Positions 1-6,058 of a stretch of 6,104 nucleotides of DNA are shown piece after piece. The notes under the pieces were generated by a model. That model was not told where the DNA came from and did not search any database. It saw nothing but the letters and a program-made list of their open reading frames with translations. Each line of letters starts with the position of its first letter. The first letter of the stretch is position 1. The position numbers were made by a program, and so were the translations under genes. The DNA comes from Cyclobacteriaceae bacterium (GTDB taxonomy: Bacteria > Bacteroidota > Bacteroidia > Cytophagales > Cyclobacteriaceae), in NCBI GenBank assembly GCA_030637245.1, contig DAOVVI010000107.1, positions 1-6,104 on the forward strand. The letters run 5' to 3'.

Positions 1-333
1 ATGAAAGATTCTATATCATATGATGATTTTGTGAAGATGGACATTAGAATTGGAAAAATTTTGGAGGCAGAAAAGGTTGAGAAATCGAATAAACTTCTTA
101 AAATGTATGTGGACACAGGCCTGGACAAGAGAACTATTGTTAGCGGAATAGCGAAGTATTTCAAGCCTGAGGAAGTAATTGGGAAACAAGTGAGTGTATT
201 GGTGAATTTGGCTCCGCGAAAAATTATGGGAATTGAATCACAAGGAATGATCTTGTTAGCTGAGGACCATGACGGCAGGTTGGTATTTGTTACTCCTGAT
301 GATGAGGTAGTTAATGGTAGTGGAGTAAGTTAA
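1..333 (+). CDS. tRNA-binding (MetRS C-terminal type) OB-fold domain, stand-alone protein or 3' end of metG
   Basis: The 110 residues are one OB-fold tRNA-binding domain of the type found at the C-terminus of methionyl-tRNA synthetase and in CsaA. Visible marks are DIRIGKI (14-20), the KLLK segment (31-34), SGIAKYF (48-54) and the strongly conserved VNLAPRK...GIESQGMILLA stretch (68-87). The KLLK and NLAPRK forms resemble the MetRS C-terminal domain more than CsaA. In MetRS this domain helps dimerise the enzyme and binds tRNA non-specifically; it acts in the cytoplasm. The ATG is the first base of the window, so nothing upstream can be seen. Bacteroidota usually carry this domain fused to the end of a MetRS of about 680-700 residues, in which case the ATG would be an internal methionine. 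A free-standing 110-residue protein is equally possible. The domain call is firm; start and gene identity are not. Confidence 0.8.
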   Translation: MKDSISYDDFVKMDIRIGKILEAEKVEKSNKLLKMYVDTGLDKRTIVSGIAKYFKPEEVIGKQVSVLVNLAPRKIMGIESQGMILLAEDHDGRLVFVTPDDEVVNGSGVS

Positions 334-481
334 AAAAATGCTTTTATTACAATAATATCAATTTTGTCAGGTTAATAAAGTAAATCCAGTTGATCTGAAT
401 TTACTATGTAAGACGGATCTTTTTAGTGGATCATACTATAATTCACTTCTGGAAAATTGTTTCAACTTAATAAACAGGTGT

Positions 482-847
482 ATGCAGTTTCGTTTGATTA
501 TCCTATTAATTCTTGTCGCTTGCTCATATTCTTTTGCTCAATCAGCAAATAATAAGCCTGCTAAGGAAAAGAATAAGAAAGAAATTGATCGCGGTGCTAC
601 TTATGAGGTTGGATCCAGTAAAGTCAAAAAGAAAAAAGTAAAGTATTCGATAAGTAAGGATTTTGATAAGAAGATAGAGGAGTATGAAAAAAGAATGAAA
701 GATAATGCTAAAAAAAATCAAAAGATAGCAAAAGAGATGAAGAAGCCACAATATTCAGACCCTACTTATTTCGGGCATAAAAAGAAACCCAAAAAAAGAC
801 CTCCGGGGAAAAAGAAATTTTGCAAAGAGTGTGGTATGTATCATTAA
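482..847 (+). CDS. Small lysine-rich exported protein with C-terminal CxxCxxxH tail, function unknown
   Basis: I do not recognise a characterised family. Residues 1-19 form a signal peptide: short n-region MQFR, then a hydrophobic core. Signal peptidase I cleavage after SFA (residue 19, before Gln20) is typical of Bacteroidota. LVAC at 11-14 also fits a lipobox, so a lipoprotein anchored at Cys14 is an alternative. The rest is extremely basic: 31 of residues 21-121 are lysine. Residues about 58-88 look like a charged helix, possibly a coiled coil. A Pro/Lys-rich stretch (about 101-112) leads to FCKECGMYH, where Cys114, Cys117 and the terminal His121 could bind a metal or form a disulfide. It probably acts in the periplasm or at the outer membrane. 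It stands alone, with gaps of about 148 bases on each side and no clear terminator or strong promoter in either. Its coherent signal peptide and tail argue for a real gene despite low complexity. Confidence 0.8.
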   Translation: MQFRLIILLILVACSYSFAQSANNKPAKEKNKKEIDRGATYEVGSSKVKKKKVKYSISKDFDKKIEEYEKRMKDNAKKNQKIAKEMKKPQYSDPTYFGHKKKPKKRPPGKKKFCKECGMYH

Positions 848-996
848 TCTTTATCCTTTTTCATCAAATATTTAGAATTCAACTTCTTAATTAATAATTT
901 CAACTCATATTTGTATTGAACTGCAACTTGACGGTAACTATAGTTTTAGTTTGATCCAACCATTTTTTCTATTGGTGAAAATATTAAGATTCATTT

Positions 997-1677
997 ATGA
1001 TAAATCTAAATCGATTTATAGAACACACAGCATTAAAACCTACTTTAACTAACAGAGACATTGATACATTGGTTGGAGAGGCGATTGAGAATGAGTTTCT
1101 CGGAGTTTGCGTTCCAACATTTTGGGTTAGAAAGGCAAGCAGAGAAGTTAAAAATCATGGAATACAACTTGTCACAGTCATTGGTTTCCCACTGGGTTAT
1201 CAAATGACGGAAAACAAACTTGATGAGATAAAGCTGGCAATTGATAATGGAGCAAATGAACTCGATATTGTCATGAATGTTTCAGCTTTTAAGTCTGGAA
1301 TGACCTGGGTAAAAACAGAGCTTGCAAAATGCTCGCAACTCATTCACGATAACGATTGCTTGATGAAGGTGATTATTGAAACTGCCTATCTTTCTGAGGA
1401 AGAAATTGTTAAATCTTCAATTATATGCCAGGACGCAGGCACAGATTTCGTAAAAACTTCAACAGGATTTGCCACTGCCGGCGCAAAGGTTGAGCATATT
1501 AAGCTGATAAGATCTACCATAAATTCCAATGTCGGTGTAAAAGCTTCCGGAGGTATTCGTAACCTTGATACTGCAATTAAAATGATCGAAGCCGGCGCAG
1601 ATAGGCTTGGGGTTTCTGCTGGGGTAAGTATAATGGAAGAGATGGATTCATCTATTGAAAAAAAAGCTCAATTATAA
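997..1677 (+). CDS. deoC: Deoxyribose-phosphate aldolase
   Basis: DeoC is a class I (Schiff base) aldolase that cleaves 2-deoxy-D-ribose 5-phosphate to glyceraldehyde 3-phosphate and acetaldehyde in the catabolism of deoxynucleosides. At 226 residues it has the usual length of the short bacterial form and covers a whole TIM barrel. Catalytic positions are present: Asp90 in ELDIVMN (E. coli Asp102), the Schiff-base Lys153 in FVKTSTGF (E. coli Lys167) and Lys182 in VKASGGIR (E. coli Lys201). EHTALKPT (9-16) matches the N-terminal family signature, and GADRLGVSAGV (200-210) is the phosphate-binding loop region. The start fits the family because homologues begin a few residues before the HTxLKPT motif. 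The upstream gap (848-996) holds only weak promoter look-alikes, TTAGTTTG at 946-953 and TAGTTTTA at 941-948. Its 3' end overlaps the acylphosphatase gene by 23 bases, suggesting one transcript. No other deo gene is nearby. Confidence 0.95.
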   Translation: MINLNRFIEHTALKPTLTNRDIDTLVGEAIENEFLGVCVPTFWVRKASREVKNHGIQLVTVIGFPLGYQMTENKLDEIKLAIDNGANELDIVMNVSAFKSGMTWVKTELAKCSQLIHDNDCLMKVIIETAYLSEEEIVKSSIICQDAGTDFVKTSTGFATAGAKVEHIKLIRSTINSNVGVKASGGIRNLDTAIKMIEAGADRLGVSAGVSIMEEMDSSIEKKAQL

Positions 1678-1933
1678 TATTACGGTAAGAGGAAGAGTCC
1701 AGGGAGTTGGATATCGTGCGTTTGCTTACAAAATAGCAAAAGGCATGGGGCTAAATGGATTTGTGAAAAACAGGCCAGACGGAACCGTACAAATAGAAGT
1801 AGAGGGTAATAAGGAGGTTCTTGACAAGTTTGTGATTCTTTGTAAAAATGGCCCCGGATGGGCATTTATTGAAAAAATTAATTTGTATGAATCTCCAATC
1901 CAGGAATATCAGGATTTTAAAATTAAGTATTAA
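1655..1933 (+). CDS. acyP: Acylphosphatase, TTG start inside deoC
   Basis: Acylphosphatase hydrolyses carboxyl-phosphate bonds in compounds such as acetyl phosphate, carbamoyl phosphate and 1,3-bisphosphoglycerate. It is a small cytoplasmic enzyme with a ferredoxin-like fold. The 92 residues match the usual 90-100. The two signature regions are intact: GRVQGVGYR (13-21), with phosphate-binding loop and catalytic Arg21, and GFVKNRPDGTVQIEVEG (35-51), with catalytic Asn39. The reading frame is closed by a TAA at 1631-1633 and contains no ATG or GTG before the conserved core. TTG at 1655 gives MKKKLNYNITVRG, a normal N-terminus for the family, so I take it as the start; ATT at 1646 is less likely. 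A purine-rich GGAAGAG at 1635-1641 lies about 13 bases before the TTG. The start is embedded in the last 23 bases of deoC in the +1 frame, which suggests translational coupling. Its TAA overlaps the stop of the convergent gene. Confidence 0.92.
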   Translation: MKKKLNYNITVRGRVQGVGYRAFAYKIAKGMGLNGFVKNRPDGTVQIEVEGNKEVLDKFVILCKNGPGWAFIEKINLYESPIQEYQDFKIKY

Positions 1934-2304
1934 TCTTCCGGATATGGGATAAAAATAAATTTTGTAAATTCACCATCTATCACAAACAGGCAGCAAAATT
2001 CATCCGGATTTTTGTAGGTTTTTTTAAAATCTTCTACCTTTTCTTTTTCAATAATTTTTCTTTGGACGAACTCATCAAGGTAGGTTACAAAATAATTCCA
2101 ATTCGTTCCGACTTCATCTTTTTTATAAAGTAGTTGCCCAAGGGGAATTTCAGCTTTACTTATTATGAAGATTGGAAAATCAGAAAATCCTCTTTTCCTT
2201 ATTTGATAAGAGGCTTCCTTGATATGATCAGCTACCTTTATAAAGTCTTGCGTAACCCTACCTAATTGTTTTCCATCTAATTCAGGATCGTTGCTAATAT
2301 CCAT
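1930..2304 (-). CDS. Conserved hypothetical cytoplasmic protein, 124 residues
   Basis: No function can be assigned. The protein has no signal peptide or membrane segment and looks like a compact soluble alpha/beta protein. It has an acidic N-terminus, a helical stretch around 12-37, then RKRGFSDFPIFIISKAEIPLG (36-56) as strand-loop-strand, a central helical region with TNWNYFVTYLDEFVQ (67-81), and a C-terminal FCCLFVIDGEF (103-113) followed by FIFIPYPED (116-124). The DEFCCLFVID and FIPYPED blocks resemble conserved ends of uncharacterised Bacteroidota proteins; this rests on memory of the pattern, not on a search. The adjacent Cys104-Cys105 are unusual for a protein this small. The ATG at 2304 is the natural start. 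It lies 98 bases downstream of the rlmD stop on the same strand, so co-transcription is possible, although AT-rich inverted repeats lie between them. It ends tail to tail with acyP. Confidence 0.82.
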   Translation of the reverse strand: MDISNDPELDGKQLGRVTQDFIKVADHIKEASYQIRKRGFSDFPIFIISKAEIPLGQLLYKKDEVGTNWNYFVTYLDEFVQRKIIEKEKVEDFKKTYKNPDEFCCLFVIDGEFTKFIFIPYPED

Positions 2305-2331
2305 TTCAATTATAATGTTTTGTTCTACTAT

Positions 2332-2414
2332 TAATGAATGCTTAAATGAGTGAATGCTTTGATGGTTTGCAAATAATATTTACTCATTTTATTATTCTAT
2401 TCATTTATTCATTA
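2332..2414. repeat. Nested AT-rich inverted repeats and short direct repeats between rlmD and the downstream gene
   Basis: Two sets of 8-base inverted arms are nested. The outer pair is TAATGAAT at 2332-2339 and ATTCATTA at 2407-2414; the inner pair is AAATGAGT at 2344-2351 and ACTCATTT at 2382-2389. TGAATGCTT also occurs twice (2335-2343 and 2351-2359), and ATTCATT occurs twice in tandem (2399-2405 and 2407-2413). The outer right arm runs into the last codons of rlmD. The stems are AT-rich, the inner loop is 30 bases and no U-tract follows on either strand, so this is not a classical intrinsic terminator. It could be an mRNA processing or protein-binding element, or chance in AT-rich DNA. 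Confidence 0.35.
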
Positions 2415-3805
2415 CGTTTTAATGATGCAATATTTTCAAGATGGTGTGTATGCGGAAACATATCAAAGGGCTGAATTTCTTCAATTTCATATTCATCAGT
2501 TAATCTTGCGAGATCTCTGGCTTGTGTAGCCGGATTACAACTGATATATATGATTCGATTGGGTTTAGCCTGAAGTATTGTTTCCACCACATCAATATGC
2601 ATTCCAGCCCTTGGAGGATCAGTGATTATCACATCCGGATTGCCGTTTTGTTCAATAAATTCTTTGGTCAATGTATCTTTGATATCTCCGGCTATAAATG
2701 AACAATTCGAAATATTATTCAAATTTGCATTTTCCCTGGCATCGTCAATAGCCTCCTTTATTGTTTCTATTCCTATTACTTTATGCACATTTTTAGCCAC
2801 ATAATTCGCAATTGTCCCGGTTCCGGTATATAGATCATAAACTATCTCATCGCCTTGTAATTTTGCCATTTCTATTGCTTTGGCGTATAACTTTTGAGCT
2901 TGCTCGGTATTTGTCTGGAAAAATGACTTTGGTCCGATTTTAAATATAAGCTCCCCAATCTTCTCTTCGATAAATGGCTTCCCAGCATATAAAATCAATT
3001 CCTGATCGTGGAAGGTCTCATTTTTTTTAAGATTTATTACATAATAGAGTGAGTCAATCTGAGGAAATCTCTTTAGAATGAATTCCATCACCAAATTGGT
3101 GCCATTTTGGTCTTTTTCTCCAAATTGCAAAATAACCATGAGTTGGCCGGTGGAGCTGGTTCGAATAACCAAATTCCTTAATAATCCACGAAATTCGGAA
3201 ATATTATAAAAACTTAGCTGATTGGAGATCGCGAAATCCCGGATTGCATTTCGGATCTCATTAGAAGGTTCCTTTTGTAAGTAGCAATTTTTTATATCTA
3301 CTATTTTATCAAATTGTTTCGGGATATGAAATCCCAATCCACTTCTATCAATTATAACTTCTGATTTTACTTCCTCATGACTTAGCCAACGCTTATTACT
3401 AAATGTAAATTCAAGTTTATTCCGGTAAAATTTTGTGTCTTCAGAAGTAATGATGGGATTTATTTTAGGGAAATTGAATTTTCCAATCCTTTCAAAATTG
3501 TCAATAATTTGTTGTCTTTTAGCGGCAACTTGATGTTGGTAACTTAAATGTTGCCACTTACATCCACCACAAAGGCCGAAATGTTCACAAAAAGGTTCTG
3601 TTCTCTGCTTGGAATATTCATGGAATTTTACTGCTTTTCCCTCAAGGTAGCTTTTTTTCTTTCTTATTATTTTTAGATCAACAACGTCATCCGGCGCTAC
3701 CCCCCCCACAAATACAGCCTGGCCATCTATTCGTGCAATACATTTACCCTCGGCGGCGACCGTCTCAATCAAGACATTTTCAAATAATTTATTTTTCATT
3801 CCCAT
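2405..3805 (-). CDS. rlmD: 23S rRNA (uracil-5-)-methyltransferase, RlmD/RumA family
   Basis: This SAM-dependent enzyme of the TrmA/RlmC/RlmD family methylates C5 of a uridine in 23S rRNA (U1939 in E. coli). Domains in order: an N-terminal TRAM RNA-binding domain (about 5-62); a Fe-S cluster site with Cys73, Cys79 and Cys82 in CEHFGLCGGCKWQH and a fourth ligand, probably Cys174; a central domain; and a Rossmann methyltransferase domain from about 290. FFQTNTEQAQKLY (295-307), YDLYTGTGTIANYVA (323-337, SAM binding), ITDPPRAG (394-401), YISCNPATQARDL (420-432) with nucleophile Cys423, and HHLENIA (454-460) with the probable general base Glu457 are all present. The length of 466 is normal. RlmD is favoured over TrmA because of the TRAM domain and Fe-S motif; the exact target uridine is not provable from sequence. 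Met3 (3799) is a possible alternative start. A G8 tract lies at codons 33-36. Confidence 0.93.
   Translation of the reverse strand: MGMKNKLFENVLIETVAAEGKCIARIDGQAVFVGGVAPDDVVDLKIIRKKKSYLEGKAVKFHEYSKQRTEPFCEHFGLCGGCKWQHLSYQHQVAAKRQQIIDNFERIGKFNFPKINPIITSEDTKFYRNKLEFTFSNKRWLSHEEVKSEVIIDRSGLGFHIPKQFDKIVDIKNCYLQKEPSNEIRNAIRDFAISNQLSFYNISEFRGLLRNLVIRTSSTGQLMVILQFGEKDQNGTNLVMEFILKRFPQIDSLYYVINLKKNETFHDQELILYAGKPFIEEKIGELIFKIGPKSFFQTNTEQAQKLYAKAIEMAKLQGDEIVYDLYTGTGTIANYVAKNVHKVIGIETIKEAIDDARENANLNNISNCSFIAGDIKDTLTKEFIEQNGNPDVIITDPPRAGMHIDVVETILQAKPNRIIYISCNPATQARDLARLTDEYEIEEIQPFDMFPHTHHLENIASLKRNE
3700..3707 (-). repeat. G8 homopolymer (C8 on + strand) inside the rlmD coding region
   Basis: Eight consecutive C on the plus strand read as G8 in rlmD, spanning codons for Val33-Gly34-Gly35-Val36 (GTG GGG GGG GTA) in the TRAM domain. 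It stands out in this AT-rich window. The frame is intact here. A length change of one base would frameshift rlmD near codon 35, so the tract is a potential slippage site, or simply a place prone to sequencing error. Confidence 0.8.
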
Positions 3806-3815
3806 ATTTTGGCCG

Positions 3816-3823
3816 CAAAGTTA
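3816..3823 (-). promoter_or_regulatory. Probable rlmD promoter, Bacteroidota -7 element TAACTTTG
   Basis: Read on the minus strand, TAACTTTG matches the Bacteroidota -7 consensus TAnnTTTG exactly and is followed by CGGCC. Its 3' end lies 10 bases before the first rlmD ATG (3805) and 16 before the second (3799). The transcript leader would therefore be very short, which makes the second ATG a credible start. No TTTG or TTG sits at the usual 19-21 base spacing upstream, so the -33 element is weak or absent. Confidence 0.5.
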
Positions 3824-3833
3824 AGCAATATCA

Positions 3834-3863
3834 TTTGGCGGGTGATTATTTTTATTATATTTT
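3834..3863 (+). promoter_or_regulatory. Candidate promoter for the secreted repeat protein
   Basis: TTTG at 3834-3837 is followed after 18 bases by TATATTTT at 3856-3863, which resembles the Bacteroidota -33/-7 arrangement (TTTG, then TAnnTTTG) with one mismatch in the -7 box. It lies 20 bases before the ATG at 3884. It shares the 78-base divergent region with the rlmD promoter. Confidence 0.4.
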
Positions 3864-3883
3864 GGGGTATTCCAATTTATTGA

Positions 3884-6058
3884 ATGAAAAGGTTAGTCCT
3901 GATAGCGGTGTTTCAATTATTCGTGAGCTATTTTTCATTAGCTACACACATAGTTGGTGGTGAATTTGAAATACACCATATCGAGGGTGACCGGTATTTA
4001 TTCCGGCAAATTCAATATTTCGATGTAGTTAATGGAAATCCGCAAGCCAAAGATCAGCAGATTAATGCTTCTATATTCAGAAAAAAGGATAATGTGTTTG
4101 TCAGATCGGTTTTAATGCTTTTTCAATCTGAAAGTTATGTTCCATATACCAATCCTGAATGTACGAATGATAAGTTGGTAACTAACAGAATTGTTTATTC
4201 TACAGAGGTTAATTTAAATCCTGCATTATTTTCTGATCCGCAAGGCTATTATATGGTTTGGGAACGGTGTTGCAGGAATAATATCATTAATAACATTGTT
4301 AGACCGGATGAAACGGGCCAGACATTTTATCTGGAGTTCCCACCGATAAGAAGGAATGGTACAGAATTCCGTAATTCTTCCCCGCAATTATTTCCTCCTT
4401 TGAGCGATTACGCTTGTGTGAATAGATTTTATTATGTGGATTTTAGAGGCTCTGACCCTGATGGTGATTCCTTAGTCTATAGCCTTGCTACTCCATTAAA
4501 TAGTTCTCAATTTGAGCCATTGCCTACACCTACACCGGCACCTCATCCATATGTAACCTGGGTGTCAGGAATAAATAGCACCTATCAGATACCTGGAAAT
4601 CCCACCCTGGATGTTAATGAAAAGGGGTTTTTAACTGTGACACCATTTGACGAGGGGCTTTTTGTCTTTTCTGTAAAGTGTGAGGAATTCAGGGATGGAC
4701 AGAAAATTGGCGAGGTAGTTCGTGATTTTCAGCTTTTCGTAATTGATTGCCCGGATCCGGGAACATCGCCTGAGATCCAGGTAAAGGCTCCCGCAAGTGA
4801 AATTTTTACATCCGAACTGGATACGATAAGACTGAAGGTGGAAGATTTAAAATGTTTTGATTTCAGAATTAAAGATAAAGATGGCAGTGAAACCATAACA
4901 ATACGTGCTGAACCTGTAAATTTTGAAGCCAATTTACAAAGTATTCTTTCCACCAACATTGGTTATATAAGTCAACCAGAAGATACACTAGGCGTACAGG
5001 TATGTCTTCCTGATTGTCCTTATTTGCAGAATGAGCCATTTATCATTGATGTAATTGCACAGGATTTTACCTGTCCACAACCGTTAATGGATACGATTAG
5101 GCTTATTGTACTTGTAGAGCCTCCTCCAAATCAACCTCCGAAATTTATAGAACCGGTTCAGGATATAATTACAGCATCTTTTATTGAAGGATCCATAATT
5201 AATATAGCTTTCAAAGCAGAGGATAAAGACCTTGACAGTCTTTTGCTTTTGGTTGAAGGCAATGGATTCGATCTGTCTCAATATGGAATAGAGATTGATA
5301 CTACGATTTTTGAAAATGGAAAGATCGATTTCAATTTAAACTGGGATACGGATTGCCAGACCTATCCTTTTAACTTGCAAAATGAATTTCAATTGAAATT
5401 TTATTTGGAGGATGCAGATCAATGTGGATTGGATAATCGCGACAGCATTACACTAAATATTACAATTGATCTCCCTGACAACAATGCCCCTATCGTTTTA
5501 ATAGACAATGAGCATGTAAACAAAGAACTGACTGTCCGGATTGAAGATGATTTGAGTTTTGATATCAGGGCTTTTGACGGCGATCCTTTAGACTTATTAA
5601 TTTTGGAAGCCATCGGTGTTGGTTTTGATTTAAATGATGCAGGAATTGACTTTGAGACAAAAACCGGGAATTCTAATATAAGAACCAATCTTCAATGGAG
5701 AATAGATTGTGAAAATGTAAACTTAAGCCTTAAGGATCAATACGAAATATATCTGGTAGCAGAAGATGCTGATAAGTGTAAGCTTCCAAATGCAGATACG
5801 ATAAAGCTGACGCTTAATATTTTACCTCCTTTAAACAACACTCCGGAGATTTTTGTGAATGGAGATGTTTTGAAGGATACCATCTTTGTAGATGCCGGAA
5901 ATTTGCTTGATCTGAATATTACAGGAATAGACCCTAATGGAGATTCAATTTCTTTGATTTTATTGGAAGAAGGTATGCTGGATGAATTAGGAATTAATTT
6001 TAATCCGGGATCGGGTATCGAAAGCGTTTCATCCCGTTTGAATAGGAAAACAGTTTAG
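3884..6058 (+). CDS. Secreted multidomain surface protein with tandem Ig/cadherin-like repeats, ATHIVGGE type; probably interrupted
   Basis: Residues 1-20 are a signal peptide ending FSLA, and the mature protein begins THIVGGE (21-27), the standard opening of large secreted Bacteroidota proteins that often end in a gliding-motility-associated, type IX secretion C-terminal domain. The N-terminal domain (about 21-290) contains WERCCRNNIINNI (126-138), GSDPDGDSLVYSL (189-201) and EVVRDFQLFVIDC (277-289), all typical of that group. It is followed by tandem beta-rich repeats starting near 295, 418, 535 and 653. Two copies share a W-x-x-D-C motif and a second Cys in DADxC, 23 residues apart (Cys491/Cys514, Cys609/Cys632), a likely disulfide. 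The last copy stops at TAG 6056-6058, where the first Cys is expected, and no C-terminal sorting domain is present. The product therefore looks truncated, by nonsense mutation or sequence error. A surface adhesin or structural role is inferred. It is transcribed divergently from rlmD. Confidence 0.85.
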   Translation: MKRLVLIAVFQLFVSYFSLATHIVGGEFEIHHIEGDRYLFRQIQYFDVVNGNPQAKDQQINASIFRKKDNVFVRSVLMLFQSESYVPYTNPECTNDKLVTNRIVYSTEVNLNPALFSDPQGYYMVWERCCRNNIINNIVRPDETGQTFYLEFPPIRRNGTEFRNSSPQLFPPLSDYACVNRFYYVDFRGSDPDGDSLVYSLATPLNSSQFEPLPTPTPAPHPYVTWVSGINSTYQIPGNPTLDVNEKGFLTVTPFDEGLFVFSVKCEEFRDGQKIGEVVRDFQLFVIDCPDPGTSPEIQVKAPASEIFTSELDTIRLKVEDLKCFDFRIKDKDGSETITIRAEPVNFEANLQSILSTNIGYISQPEDTLGVQVCLPDCPYLQNEPFIIDVIAQDFTCPQPLMDTIRLIVLVEPPPNQPPKFIEPVQDIITASFIEGSIINIAFKAEDKDLDSLLLLVEGNGFDLSQYGIEIDTTIFENGKIDFNLNWDTDCQTYPFNLQNEFQLKFYLEDADQCGLDNRDSITLNITIDLPDNNAPIVLIDNEHVNKELTVRIEDDLSFDIRAFDGDPLDLLILEAIGVGFDLNDAGIDFETKTGNSNIRTNLQWRIDCENVNLSLKDQYEIYLVAEDADKCKLPNADTIKLTLNILPPLNNTPEIFVNGDVLKDTIFVDAGNLLDLNITGIDPNGDSISLILLEEGMLDELGINFNPGSGIESVSSRLNRKTV
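4766..6055 (+). repeat. Tandem protein repeats of about 118 residues (about 353 bases)
   Basis: Four units begin at residues about 295 (4766), 418 (5135), 535 (5486) and 653 (5840), with spacings of 123, 117 and 118 residues. Each starts after an N/T/Q-x-P linker (TSPEI, QPPKF, NAPIV, NTPEI). Units 2-4 share a GFDL...GI[DEN]-type segment about 44 residues in; units 2 and 3 share W-x-x-D-C at offsets of about 70-74 and DAD-x-C at about 96. Unit 1 is divergent, with Cys378/Cys397 at corresponding places. Unit 4 is cut by the stop. The similarity is at protein level; the DNA copies have diverged, so recent duplication is unlikely. Confidence 0.75.

Noticed and set aside
437..442. TATAAT resembling an E. 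coli -10 box upstream of the lysine-rich protein gene.
   Set aside because: No -35 partner is present, Bacteroidota sigma factors use a different consensus, and such hexamers are expected by chance in AT-rich DNA.
334..481. Possible small gene or RNA between the tRNA-binding domain gene and the lysine-rich protein gene.
   Set aside because: Only very short open frames and weak palindromes such as TTAC-TAT-GTAA are present; there is no stable hairpin, U-tract or recognisable RNA fold.
542..751. Minus-strand open frame giving a Phe/Leu/Ile-rich, membrane-like peptide.
   Set aside because: It is the complement of lysine codons (AAA/AAG read as TTT/CTT), so the hydrophobicity is an artefact of the gene on the other strand.
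848..996. Riboswitch, regulatory RNA or terminator in the gap before deoC.
   Set aside because: The gap is AT-rich with only 4-base complementary arms and imperfect promoter look-alikes; nothing resembles a known riboswitch.
1655..1677. A8 run at the deoC-acyP junction as a programmed -1 frameshift site making a fusion protein.
   Set aside because: acyP lies in the +1 frame relative to deoC, so a -1 slip would not enter it. No stimulatory stem-loop is evident, and both proteins are complete on their own.
3733..3963. Open frame on the plus strand across the rlmD start and the start of the surface protein gene.
   Set aside because: It runs antisense to rlmD and out of frame with the signal peptide gene, and its translation shows no coherent motif.
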